Assembly (NCBI GenBank): GCA_937926105.1
Contig: CALANS010000131.1
Location: forward strand, 1-6,176
DNA length: 6,176 nucleotides
From: an uncultured Actinomycetes bacterium
GTDB taxonomy: Bacteria; Actinomycetota; Actinomycetes; Mycobacteriales; Nakamurellaceae
Direction: 5' to 3'
The position numbers and the translations under genes are program-made. Positions 1 to 5,296 of this stretch are shown here, one piece after another. The notes beneath the pieces are model-generated. The model had not been told where the DNA came from and made no database searches. It saw only the letters and a program-made list of their open reading frames with translations. The stretch's first letter is position 1. The number at the start of each line of letters is the position of its first letter.

Positions 1-717
1 CTCGCCCTCGAGCAGGGCGACGGGCTGGCGCGGGCGCGGGCGCTCATGCGCAGCGGCGTCCTGCAGTCGCTGCTGTCGGGCGACGCGTCGCTGGCTCGTC
101 GCATCGCGCGCGACATGTGGGGCGGACTTCCCCCTGCCCCGGTGCTCGTGGGCGTGACGGATGCCCCGGGCGACGCGGTCACGGAGTGGCTCGAGCTGCG
201 CGCCGACGAACGACGTGGCACGGTCTTCTTCGGCCGCGACGAGGATGCGCTGACGCTCATGGTCGCGCAGGGCGCGGCATCCGTTCTGGACGACCTCGCG
301 CGCCGGTTCGGGGCGCGAGTCGGCGTCTCGGAACCGGTCCCCTATGCGGCCGTCGGACGCGGCGTCGACCAGGCGCGAGCGGCACTGAAGCGCGGCACGG
401 ACGCCGTCTCGCACTTCGCCGACATCACCGGCACGGGCGTGCTGTCGGCGCTGGACACCGCCGACGGCCGGGCGCTGGCCCTGGCCCTGCTGGCGCCGTT
501 GGTCGCGCACGACGCGTCGTCGAGCGCCGCCCTCGTGAAGACCGTGCGGGTCTGGCTGGAGCACGATGCGCGCTTCGACGTCGCCGCCGAGGTGCTCGGC
601 GTGCACCGGCACACCGTGCGCGCGCGGGTCGCCCTGGCCGAGCAGCTGCTGGGCATGGACCTCGGCTCGTTCCCGGCCCGCGCCGAGGTGTGGGCCGCGC
701 TGCAGTCCCAGGGGTGA
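1..717 (+). CDS. PucR/CdaR-type transcriptional regulator, C-terminal part (5' truncated by window edge)
   Basis: The reading frame is open from base 1 to the TGA at 715-717, giving 238 visible residues. The ATG at 46 is internal, because the frame continues upstream into the edge. The middle, roughly visible residues 45-135, resembles the GGDEF-like CdaR domain, including the 'RVGVSEPVP...ARAALKRG' pattern. The last ~60 residues match the PucR C-terminal helix-turn-helix: a 'LVKTVRVWLEHD' helix, then 'DVAAEVLGVHRHTVRAR', then 'LLGMDL' and a final 'AEVWAAL'. Family members are DNA-binding regulators, often of purine, sugar-diacid or amino-acid catabolism; the N-terminal sensing domain lies outside the window, so the ligand is unknown. 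Codons are almost all G/C-ending. No target site or dependent gene is evident here, and the next gene is a separate toxin-antitoxin unit. The family call is solid; the physiological role is not known. Confidence 0.88.
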   Translation, partial: LALEQGDGLARARALMRSGVLQSLLSGDASLARRIARDMWGGLPPAPVLVGVTDAPGDAVTEWLELRADERRGTVFFGRDEDALTLMVAQGAASVLDDLARRFGARVGVSEPVPYAAVGRGVDQARAALKRGTDAVSHFADITGTGVLSALDTADGRALALALLAPLVAHDASSSAALVKTVRVWLEHDARFDVAAEVLGVHRHTVRARVALAEQLLGMDLGSFPARAEVWAALQSQG

Positions 718-735
718 GCGCGGCTCGGATCGCGC
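718..735 (+). terminator. Weak hairpin directly after the PucR-type gene
   Basis: GCGCG (718-722) and CGCGC (731-735) form a perfect 5-bp stem with an 8-base loop, starting one base after the stop codon. No T-run follows. It may end the regulator transcript, but a stem this short arises easily by chance in such GC-rich DNA. Confidence 0.22.
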
Positions 736-754
736 AGATTGACGCGGTGATCCA

Positions 755-789
755 TGTGATGCGTGTGATGCGCTACCATGATCATCATG
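755..789. promoter_or_regulatory. vapBC promoter and probable autoregulatory operator
   Basis: Three elements are packed before the antitoxin start. A perfect tandem repeat TGTGATGCG occurs at 755-763 and 764-772. A -10-like TACCAT (fits TANNNT) lies at 774-779. A 13-bp palindrome CATGAT-C-ATCATG spans 777-789 and ends on the second ATG of the antitoxin. Transcription starting 7-8 bases after the -10 would begin at about 786-787, on that ATG, so the mRNA may be leaderless; no Shine-Dalgarno sequence precedes either ATG. A TTGACG at 739-744 resembles a -35 box but is too far (29 bases) from this -10. VapB-VapC complexes commonly bind repeats over their own promoter, so these are inferred binding sites. 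Confidence 0.5.
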
Positions 790-1029
790 CGCACCACTGT
801 GTCCATCAATGATGAACTCCTCGCTCGCGCGAAGGCGCGGGCGCAGGCAGACGGGCGCACCCTGGGCAGCTATATCGAGGAAGTGCTGCGTCAGCACCTG
901 GCAACGCCGGAACGTACGCCGCAAGACGTGCACCTCACGATCTCCCGAGCAACCGGAGGTGCGCAGCCCGGTGTCGACCTGACGACGAACCGAGGGCTCT
1001 ACGACGCGATGGGCGTCGAGGTCGCATGA
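787..1029 (+). CDS. vapB: VapB-type antitoxin (80 aa)
   Basis: This small antitoxin is the predicted partner of the PIN-domain toxin that follows. The N-terminus 'MRTTVSINDELLARAKARA' is a typical ribbon-helix-helix opening: a short beta strand, then a helix. The part 'RTLGSYIEEVLRQHL' (about residues 24-38) would be the second helix. This domain dimerises and binds operator DNA. The C-terminal stretch, about residues 58-78, with 'PGVDLTTNRGLYDAM', fits the tail that inserts into the VapC active site and blocks it. The ATG at 787 is chosen over the in-frame ATG at 778, which would add only Met-Ile-Ile, because 787 gives the canonical MRTT start and sits at the expected transcription start. 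The last codon and stop overlap the toxin ATG by four bases (ATGA, 1026-1029), indicating translational coupling. Family assignment is by motif and context. Confidence 0.85.
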   Translation: MRTTVSINDELLARAKARAQADGRTLGSYIEEVLRQHLATPERTPQDVHLTISRATGGAQPGVDLTTNRGLYDAMGVEVA

Positions 1030-1454
1030 TCGTCCTCGACGTGAACGTGCTGATCGCCGCGTTTCGACGCGATCATCCTCATCACGAGGCCGCGTACCCC
1101 TGGCTCGCCACGCGACTCGGCGGTCTCGACGATGTCATCGTTCCCGACGCGGTGTGGTCGGGGTTCCTGCGCATCGTCACCCATCCATCCGCGATGAGAC
1201 AGCCGTCATCCATCGACGAAGCCGCCTCCTTCGTCCACGACGTGATCTCGGCACCCGCATACCGGCCGGTGCGAACGCCGGACGATTCCGCATCCCGCCT
1301 CGCTGAGCTGTGCCAGCAATCGCAGGCCACGGGAAACCTGGTGCCCGACGCCTACATCGCCTCGGTCGCGCTGAGTCTGGGATGCCCGGTAGCGACATTC
1401 GATCGCGACTTCCGTCGTTTCGACGGGCTCGCGATCGTCACCCCTGCCCTCTGA
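1026..1454 (+). CDS. vapC: VapC-type PIN-domain ribonuclease toxin (142 aa)
   Basis: This is the toxin of a type II toxin-antitoxin pair, expected to be a Mg2+-dependent endoribonuclease cutting structured RNA (tRNA or rRNA in studied relatives) when its antitoxin is degraded. The PIN signature is visible: Asp5 in 'MIVLDVNVLI', Asp108 in 'GNLVPDAYIA', and Asp126/Asp128 in 'ATFDRDF', the acidic cluster that holds metal. The central 'VWSGFLRIVTHP' (about 43-54) is characteristic of the subfamily abundant in Mycobacterium; in it the second acidic position of classical VapC is not a Glu (Gly46 here), which appears normal for this group. Length is typical. It overlaps vapB by 4 bases and is presumably co-transcribed and autoregulated with it. 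Target RNA cannot be inferred. An intact reading frame suggests an active module. Confidence 0.9.
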   Translation: MIVLDVNVLIAAFRRDHPHHEAAYPWLATRLGGLDDVIVPDAVWSGFLRIVTHPSAMRQPSSIDEAASFVHDVISAPAYRPVRTPDDSASRLAELCQQSQATGNLVPDAYIASVALSLGCPVATFDRDFRRFDGLAIVTPAL

Positions 1455-1465
1455 GAGGACCGAAG

Positions 1466-1505
1466 GCGCACGGCGTGCGCATGAGATGACGTGCGGACGA
1501 CGTCA
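1466..1505. terminator. Two small hairpins between convergent vapC and the tautomerase gene
   Basis: GCGCAC (1466-1471) pairs with GTGCGC (1475-1480) around a 3-base loop. TGACGT (1487-1492) pairs with ACGTCA (1500-1505) around a 7-base loop. Both are perfect 6-bp stems lying 11 to 51 bases after the vapC stop and facing the 3' end of the minus-strand tautomerase gene. Neither has a T-run. Position between convergent genes suggests a weak bidirectional termination zone. The rest of the 108-base spacer shows nothing else I can support. Confidence 0.35.
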
Positions 1506-1562
1506 GTGCAGAACGGTGGGGTGTGCCATGGGGAACTGGTTGCGGCGGCCGGCGGCGACCGG

Positions 1563-1958
1563 TCACGCCTCTGGCACCGCCAGCTCGCCGGTCAGATACT
1601 GGGCGCGACCGAAACCGAACGACCAGTCCTGCGGCCCGTTCTCGACGTAGCCGATGAAGACATCCTCTCCCGCGACGCCCACCGCGTCGAGGCGTCGCGC
1701 GATCTCTGCGTAGAGGCGTTGCTTGGCGTCGTCCGTCCGCCCGCGCTGCGTGAAGATCTGGATGACGACAGGGTCGGTGCGATCGAAGCCCAGCCCGGCG
1801 TCCTCGGCCACGATCGCCGCCGCGGGGTGCGCGGTGATCACGTGGAAGCGGTCGCGGTCGGGGATGCCGTAGACCGCGACGATCGCTTCGTGGACAGCGG
1901 CCGCGATCTGGCCGGGGTTCGTCCGTGCCGAGCTGTGGTCGATGCGGACCAGTGGCAT
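1563..1958 (-). CDS. Tautomerase family protein (Tautomerase_2-like, 131 aa)
   Basis: A small enzyme of the tautomerase/MIF superfamily. After removal of Met the N-terminal residue is Pro ('MPLVRIDHSS'), the catalytic base of this superfamily. The protein is about twice the length of 4-oxalocrotonate tautomerase and shows features of the Tautomerase_2 group: 'IPDRDRFHVITAHP' (about 32-45), 'VVIQIFTQRGRT' (about 64-75), 'GEDVFIGYVE' (about 97-106) and 'DWSFGFGRAQY' near the C-terminus. The start at 1958 is set by the Pro-2 rule and by a strong Shine-Dalgarno (AGAAGGAG) ending 5 bases upstream; the frame runs on for 26 more codons into AT-rich DNA, but those codons look non-coding. It is divergent from the sugar isomerase/oxidoreductase operon, with 147 bases between. 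Members act on keto-enol acids, some by dehalogenation or decarboxylation; the true substrate is unknown and a link with the sugar genes is speculative. Confidence 0.88.
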   Translation of the reverse strand: MPLVRIDHSSARTNPGQIAAAVHEAIVAVYGIPDRDRFHVITAHPAAAIVAEDAGLGFDRTDPVVIQIFTQRGRTDDAKQRLYAEIARRLDAVGVAGEDVFIGYVENGPQDWSFGFGRAQYLTGELAVPEA

Positions 1959-1963
1959 GATTC

Positions 1964-1970
1964 TCCTTCT
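1964..1970 (-). promoter_or_regulatory. Ribosome binding site fixing the tautomerase start
   Basis: On the minus strand AGAAGGAG lies just before the ATG at 1958, with 5 bases between GGAG and the start codon. This supports the 131-residue form over the 26-codon N-terminal extension. Confidence 0.8.
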
Positions 1971-1972
1971 AT

Positions 1973-2016
1973 TTGTCCCGACAATATTACAATTATTAGC
2001 CCGCCTGCCGCGGCAG
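1973..2016. promoter_or_regulatory. Candidate operators and promoter of the tautomerase gene
   Basis: Two perfect 12-bp palindromes flank an AT-rich patch: TTGTCCCGACAA (1973-1984) and CTGCCGCGGCAG (2005-2016). Between them, on the minus strand, TAATAT (1989-1984) is a reasonable -10 box for the tautomerase gene, but no -35 box is recognisable at the right distance. The first palindrome would cover the start of the transcript just before the Shine-Dalgarno, a position suited to a repressor. The regulator is unknown. The patch is markedly more A+T-rich than its surroundings. Confidence 0.4.
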
Positions 2017-2029
2017 CTGGACATAGACC

Positions 2030-2058
2030 TTGACACCCCTCACTCACTGCCATACGGT
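2030..2058 (+). promoter_or_regulatory. Promoter of the isomerase/oxidoreductase operon
   Basis: A perfect TTGACA -35 box (2030-2035) is followed after exactly 17 bases by TACGGT (2053-2058), which fits the actinobacterial TANNNT -10 pattern. Transcription would start near 2065, leaving a leader of about 40 bases before the GTG at 2106. Confidence 0.65.
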
Positions 2059-2067
2059 GGCCATGTT

Positions 2068-2096
2068 CTATCAATATCTCAAACCCGAAATGATAG
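2068..2096. promoter_or_regulatory. Inverted repeat in the operon leader, possible operator
   Basis: CTATCA (2068-2073) and TGATAG (2091-2096) form a perfect inverted repeat with a 17-base gap. With two bases bulged, the outer GTTC (2065-2068) can also align with GGAAC (2097-2101). It starts at the predicted transcription start and its right arm overlaps the AGGG Shine-Dalgarno (2095-2098). It could be a regulator site or an RNA hairpin that masks the ribosome binding site. It does not share the GAGCGCTC core of the palindrome at 5236-5265. Confidence 0.35.
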
Positions 2097-2105
2097 GGAA
2101 CCCTT

Positions 2106-3029
2106 GTGCCCCGCACCAACGAAGACGCTCCCCGCGTAGGCATCGCTCCGGATTCGTGGGGCGTATGGAACGCCGATGACGACCGTCAACCGCCGTCCAC
2201 CCAGTACCTCAGCGAGGTCCAGGGGGCGGGGTACCATTGGACCGAACTCGGCCCGTTCGGATACTTGGGCACCGAGATCGCCAAACTCAGGGACGATTTC
2301 GCTCAGCACGATCTGAGCCTGTCCGCGGGGACCGTCTTCACAAATCTCCACCGCAGCCCGGCGGAAATCGACAACGCCTGGCGGGACGTGCGCGCAGTCG
2401 CCGAAGTCGTGCAAGCGCTGGGTGCTACGCACGTAATCACGATCCCGGGCCTATGGGAGCGTGGGGACGATGGCGGAGTGCGTGGTGCGCGCGCCTTTTC
2501 CAGCGTTGAATGGAGTACATTCCTCGCCGGGCACGACGAGATCGGCCGACGCCTGCGCGAGGAGTTCGGTATCACGCAGGCGTTCCATTCACACGCCGAG
2601 AGCCCCATCGGGTCCTACCGCGAGGTGACGCGACTGTTAGAGGGCCCCGACCCCGCCTACACAAATCTGTGCCTAGACACTGGCCACCTCGCCTACTACG
2701 GGGGCGACAGCGAGCGTCTTATTCGTGAGTTCCCGGAGCGCGTTGCTTACTTGCACCTCAAGCAGGTCGAGCCCGACCTACTTGCCGACGTCCTCAAGAA
2801 CGAGATCTCGTTCGTCGAAGCCGTCCGGCTGGGTGTCATGGTCGAGCCTCCTTTGGGCGTCCCAGAGTATGCGCCAATCCTCACCGAGGCTGCGCGGGTC
2901 ATGCCCGGCATCTTCGCCATCATCGAGCAGGACATGTATCCCGTCGGGGACTTCTCGCTGCCCCTGCCGATAGCCGTTCGCACCCGCGAATACATCGAAG
3001 GCTGCGGCGCCCCCGCGCGTTTTCGCTGA
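2106..3029 (+). CDS. Sugar phosphate isomerase/epimerase-like TIM-barrel protein, IolE-like metal site (307 aa)
   Basis: A member of the xylose isomerase-like / AP endonuclease 2 TIM-barrel superfamily, cytosolic, with no signal peptide. Visible landmarks are 'VGIAPDSWGVW' (11-21) at the first strand, 'WTELGPFGYL' (45-54), 'FHSHAES' (160-166), 'CLDTGH' (189-194), 'YLHLKQ' (215-220) and 'IIEQDMY' (272-278). Asp191, His217 and Glu274 are expected divalent-metal ligands. The fifth-strand position, where many relatives have Glu, carries a His-x-His motif (His161, His163), as in inosose dehydratase (IolE); this hints at dehydratase or lyase chemistry on a keto-sugar rather than simple isomerisation. 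The start is a GTG with a modest AGGG Shine-Dalgarno 7 bases upstream. Stop and next ATG are 27 bases apart, so it is co-transcribed with the oxidoreductase. Codon 178 is TTA, rare in such DNA. Family is firm; reaction and substrate are inference. Confidence 0.88.
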   Translation: MPRTNEDAPRVGIAPDSWGVWNADDDRQPPSTQYLSEVQGAGYHWTELGPFGYLGTEIAKLRDDFAQHDLSLSAGTVFTNLHRSPAEIDNAWRDVRAVAEVVQALGATHVITIPGLWERGDDGGVRGARAFSSVEWSTFLAGHDEIGRRLREEFGITQAFHSHAESPIGSYREVTRLLEGPDPAYTNLCLDTGHLAYYGGDSERLIREFPERVAYLHLKQVEPDLLADVLKNEISFVEAVRLGVMVEPPLGVPEYAPILTEAARVMPGIFAIIEQDMYPVGDFSLPLPIAVRTREYIEGCGAPARFR

Positions 3030-3056
3030 ACCTTCAACCACCCTCAAGGAGCACTA

Positions 3057-4226
3057 ATGTCCACAGCCATCAAAGTCGGTATCATCGGCGCCGGGATGGC
3101 GGGCCAAGCCCACGCATTCGGGTACCGCAACGCAATGATGTCCGTGTCCGCACCGATCAGTGTCGAGCTGGACACCATCGCCGACCCCAATCTCGCCCTG
3201 GCGCAGTCCGTCGCCGACCGCTACGGCTTCCGTCGAGCGATCGCGGACGTCGACGCGCTGATCGCGAGCGATGTCGACGTCCTGAGCATTGCCCTTCCGA
3301 ATTTCCTGCACAGCGAGATCCTGCCCAAAGCCCTCGCTTCCGGGAAGCACGTCTTCGCCGAGAAGCCGATCGGCCGCACACCGGAGGAATCCGCCCGCCT
3401 GCAGCAGCTCGCCGAGGCATCCTCCGCTGTCACGGGCGTTGGATTCTCCTTCCGCCGCCTGCCCGGCCTGGCGGCCTTGGCCGGCGCGGTCGCCGACGGC
3501 GCGATCGGCGATGTCCACACAGTGCGTGCCTGGTACTACGCGGACTACGCGGCTGATCCTGCAGGGGCCCTATCCTGGCGATACTCACAGGAGCAGGCGG
3601 GTGGTGGCGCCCTCCTGGACATCGGTGCACATGCGATCGACGCAGTACAGTTCGTCGCTGGCGCGATCTCAACGGTCACCAACGCCACACTGCGAACGAT
3701 CATCACTCAACGTCCCAAGGCCGCACAGGGTGCAATCGGCCACGGCGCCTCCGCCTCGACCGAAACCGGCCCCGTTACCAACGACGACATCGCACTGCTG
3801 ACCGCGTCGTTCGCGTCGGGCGCGATCGGCCAGATCGCGCTCAGCCGCATCGCGTCAGGCACGCCAAACTCGCTGGGAGTAGAGGTCTACGGATTGGGCG
3901 GCAGCGCGTCGTTCGACTCGATCTCCGCCGGGGAGTTCCATCTGTTCCAGAACGATGTAGCCGAGGCTGCCTTCAATGGACCACGGCGCGTGTTCACCGG
4001 CCCGGCGCACCCCTATTTCACAGATGTCGCTGCGATGCCGGGCGCGGGAGTCGGCACGGGTTATGCCGAGGCCTTCACCGCGGAAATCCAGCAGTTCCTC
4101 CGTTCCGTGGACTCGGGCACCGCGATGGACACCGACTTCGCCACGGCTACCCGCATGATGAACGTCGTGGGCGCTGCTCTCGAGTCCAGCCGCACCGGCC
4201 GCGCGGTCGACGTTGTGACCGTCTAG
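3057..4226 (+). CDS. Gfo/Idh/MocA-family NAD(P)-dependent sugar oxidoreductase (389 aa)
   Basis: A cytosolic dehydrogenase of the Gfo/Idh/MocA family, which oxidises or reduces sugar and cyclitol hydroxyls. The N-terminal Rossmann fold begins at once with the glycine-rich loop 'GIIGAGMAG' (8-16). The family signature 'AEKPIG' (101-106) supplies Lys103, and 'GGGALLDIGAHAID' (182-195) supplies Asp188 and His192; together these are the expected catalytic Lys/Asp/His set. The C-terminal sheet domain includes 'FTGPAHPY' (313-320) and 'GVGTGYAEAF' (331-340), a pattern I associate with levoglucosan-dehydrogenase-like members. Length is typical. AAGGAG ends 5 bases before the ATG. It is second in the operon after the TIM-barrel protein and is closely related to the oxidoreductase starting at 5297. 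The exact substrate and cofactor (NAD or NADP) cannot be read from the sequence. Confidence 0.92.
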   Translation: MSTAIKVGIIGAGMAGQAHAFGYRNAMMSVSAPISVELDTIADPNLALAQSVADRYGFRRAIADVDALIASDVDVLSIALPNFLHSEILPKALASGKHVFAEKPIGRTPEESARLQQLAEASSAVTGVGFSFRRLPGLAALAGAVADGAIGDVHTVRAWYYADYAADPAGALSWRYSQEQAGGGALLDIGAHAIDAVQFVAGAISTVTNATLRTIITQRPKAAQGAIGHGASASTETGPVTNDDIALLTASFASGAIGQIALSRIASGTPNSLGVEVYGLGGSASFDSISAGEFHLFQNDVAEAAFNGPRRVFTGPAHPYFTDVAAMPGAGVGTGYAEAFTAEIQQFLRSVDSGTAMDTDFATATRMMNVVGAALESSRTGRAVDVVTV

Positions 4227-4228
4227 CG

Positions 4229-4267
4229 CGGAAGGGGGACGACGGATTGTGCGGCCTCCCCCTTCCG
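4229..4267. terminator. Bidirectional terminator hairpin between convergent sugar genes
   Basis: An 11-bp perfect stem is formed by 4229-4239 (CGGAAGGGGGA) and 4257-4267 (TCCCCCTTCCG), with a 17-base loop. It occupies most of the 47-base gap between the stop of the oxidoreductase (4226) and the stop of the minus-strand isomerase (4274), so it can serve both transcripts. No T-run follows on either strand, which is common for actinobacterial terminators. Confidence 0.72.
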
Positions 4268-4273
4268 GGCATC

Positions 4274-5203
4274 TCAGCCCAGCACGCCGCCGAGGAGCGC
4301 GGCGGACCGGCGTAGGCCCTCCTCCGCCGTGTATGCGACATCCTCATGTTCGATGCTGAGGACTCCGTCATAACCACCCTGCTGCAGCGCACGGCAGAAC
4401 CTCTGCCAGAATTCGACACCACCCGGATGCCCTTCGCCCAGGGTTACGTAGTTCCAAGCGCGCTCACCGCGCTCTTTGAACGGCAGCGTCTCCAGATGGG
4501 TGCGGACAGCAGCTGCTGCCTCGATACGGGCATCTTTCGCGTGCACGTGATATACGGCATCTCCGAGTAGTTTCACCGAGGCCACGGGGTCTGCTCCCAT
4601 CCACATCAGGTGGCTCGGGTCCATGTTCGCGCCTACGACCCCGCCCACGGCCTCACGCAGCCGCAGCAGCGTCGGTGCGTTGTAGACCAACTGGTCCGCA
4701 TGCATCTCCACGGCGATGCGGTCGACGCCGTGATCGTGCGCGAAGGCAACAAGATTCCGCCAGTACTCCACGGCCGCCTCCCACTGCCGTTGCCGATTGG
4801 TGACATTTTCCGGCGGCCAGCAGGTGGTGATCCAGGGAGCGGTCCGATCGCCTTCGTACACAGCTGGTAGTCCCGACATCATCACGATCTTGTGAACATC
4901 CAGCAGGCCCGCCAATCGGATCGTGTCGCGAGTCACCGCGTCGTGCTGAGAGCCGGTGATCGGATGCAGCGGATTGCCGCTCGCGTTCAGAGCGCCGATG
5001 TGCAGTCCGTGATCAGCAAGCTCCCAAGACAGCTTCTCGCGTCGGGCGCCATCGGCCAGCAGCAGTTCAAGGTCCACGTGCGGGCTGCGCGACCAGTTCC
5101 CCGTCGTCAGCTCGATCTCACTCAACCCGAGATCTGCCACGATGCCCAGCACTTCGACGAACGGGCGGTGACCGAGCCCATCCGTGAGGAATCCGAGGTG
5201 CAT
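4274..5203 (-). CDS. Sugar phosphate isomerase/epimerase TIM-barrel protein with complete metal site (309 aa)
   Basis: A second xylose isomerase-like TIM-barrel enzyme, cytosolic. Landmarks in order are 'LGFLTDGL' (3-10), 'LSEIELTTGNW' (27-37), 'IAVEMH' (163-168), 'NMDPSHLMW' (193-201), 'VYHVHAKD' (217-224) and 'LGEGHPGG' (255-262), then 'SIEHED' (283-288). Glu166, Asp195, His221 and Glu285 are the four expected metal ligands, with His168 and His198 nearby. This is the usual arrangement for sugar epimerases, isomerases and some keto-sugar lyases or hydratases. The start at 5203 is fixed by a strong Shine-Dalgarno, AAAGGAGG, 4 bases upstream, and by the conserved first strand directly after it. 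The frame stays open far upstream only because it shadows the divergent oxidoreductase gene. It is divergent from that gene across a shared operator, so the two are probably co-regulated. It is only distantly similar to the isomerase at 2106. Substrate unknown. Confidence 0.9.
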   Translation of the reverse strand: MHLGFLTDGLGHRPFVEVLGIVADLGLSEIELTTGNWSRSPHVDLELLLADGARREKLSWELADHGLHIGALNASGNPLHPITGSQHDAVTRDTIRLAGLLDVHKIVMMSGLPAVYEGDRTAPWITTCWPPENVTNRQRQWEAAVEYWRNLVAFAHDHGVDRIAVEMHADQLVYNAPTLLRLREAVGGVVGANMDPSHLMWMGADPVASVKLLGDAVYHVHAKDARIEAAAAVRTHLETLPFKERGERAWNYVTLGEGHPGGVEFWQRFCRALQQGGYDGVLSIEHEDVAYTAEEGLRRSAALLGGVLG

Positions 5204-5207
5204 ACCG

Positions 5208-5215
5208 CCTCCTTT
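5208..5215 (-). promoter_or_regulatory. Ribosome binding site fixing the minus-strand isomerase start
   Basis: AAAGGAGG on the minus strand ends 4 bases before the ATG at 5203. It decides against the open frame that continues upstream through the divergent gene. Confidence 0.85.
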
Positions 5216-5229
5216 AATGAATGTATGAC

Positions 5230-5260
5230 TTGACATTTCTAATGTAGAGCGCTCTACACT
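5230..5260 (+). promoter_or_regulatory. Promoter of the rightward Gfo/Idh/MocA gene
   Basis: A perfect TTGACA (5230-5235) is followed after 19 bases by TACACT (5255-5260), fitting TANNNT. The spacer is 1-2 bases long of optimal, but most of it is occupied by the operator palindrome. Transcription would start near 5267, about 30 bases before the ATG. Confidence 0.55.
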
Positions 5261-5265
5261 AGAAA
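5236..5265. promoter_or_regulatory. LacI-type operator palindrome shared by divergent sugar genes
   Basis: A 30-bp palindrome is centred between 5250 and 5251. The left arm is TTTCTAATGTAGAGC and the right arm GCTCTACACTAGAAA; 14 of 15 base pairs are symmetric (only A5242 against C5259 breaks it). The inner 16 bp are perfect. The GAGCGCTC core with a central CG is the form bound by actinobacterial LacI-family sugar repressors such as CebR (TGGGAGCGCTCCCA). It lies between the -35 and -10 boxes of the rightward promoter and overlaps the -10 of the leftward one, as expected of a repressor site. The cognate LacI gene is not in the window. Confidence 0.82.
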
Positions 5266-5270
5266 CACAA
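5241..5270 (-). promoter_or_regulatory. Candidate promoter of the leftward isomerase gene
   Basis: On the minus strand TACATT (5246-5241) fits TANNNT, and TTGTGT (5270-5265) is a weak -35 match 18 bases upstream. It overlaps the rightward promoter face to face, with the palindrome between them. Confidence 0.35.
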
Positions 5271-5296
5271 CCATTACCATGCAGGGAGGACCGCGC

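Noticed and set aside
739..744. TTGACG as the -35 box of vapBC
   Set aside because: It is 29 bases from the TACCAT box, too far for a sigma-70-type promoter, and no -10 box lies at the proper spacing.
778..786. Upstream ATG at 778 as the antitoxin start
   Set aside because: It adds only Met-Ile-Ile before the canonical MRTT start, lies inside the -10-like box and palindrome, and has no Shine-Dalgarno.
117..860. Open frames on both strands overlapping the PucR-type gene
   Set aside because: They are Arg/Ala/Gly-rich translations typical of shadow frames in GC-rich DNA and share no features with known proteins, while the overlapping frame 1-717 is a clear regulator.
1557..1564. GACCGGTC palindrome at the tautomerase stop codon
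   Set aside because: An 8-bp palindrome is expected by chance in DNA of this composition, and it has no loop to form a hairpin.
1880..1958. Alternative 157-residue form of the tautomerase starting at 2036
   Set aside because: The extra 26 codons would move the catalytic proline from position 2, and they cover the AT-rich promoter and both palindromes. The Shine-Dalgarno sits before the ATG at 1958.
1491..2033. Plus-strand open frame of 180 codons opposite the tautomerase gene
   Set aside because: It has low-complexity, Asp/Arg/Val-rich content with no family resemblance, and it mirrors the minus-strand gene, which has clear motifs and a strong Shine-Dalgarno.
3054..3518. Minus-strand open frame of 154 codons opposite the first oxidoreductase
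   Set aside because: It is an antisense shadow of a strongly conserved Rossmann domain with no ribosome binding site or recognisable product.
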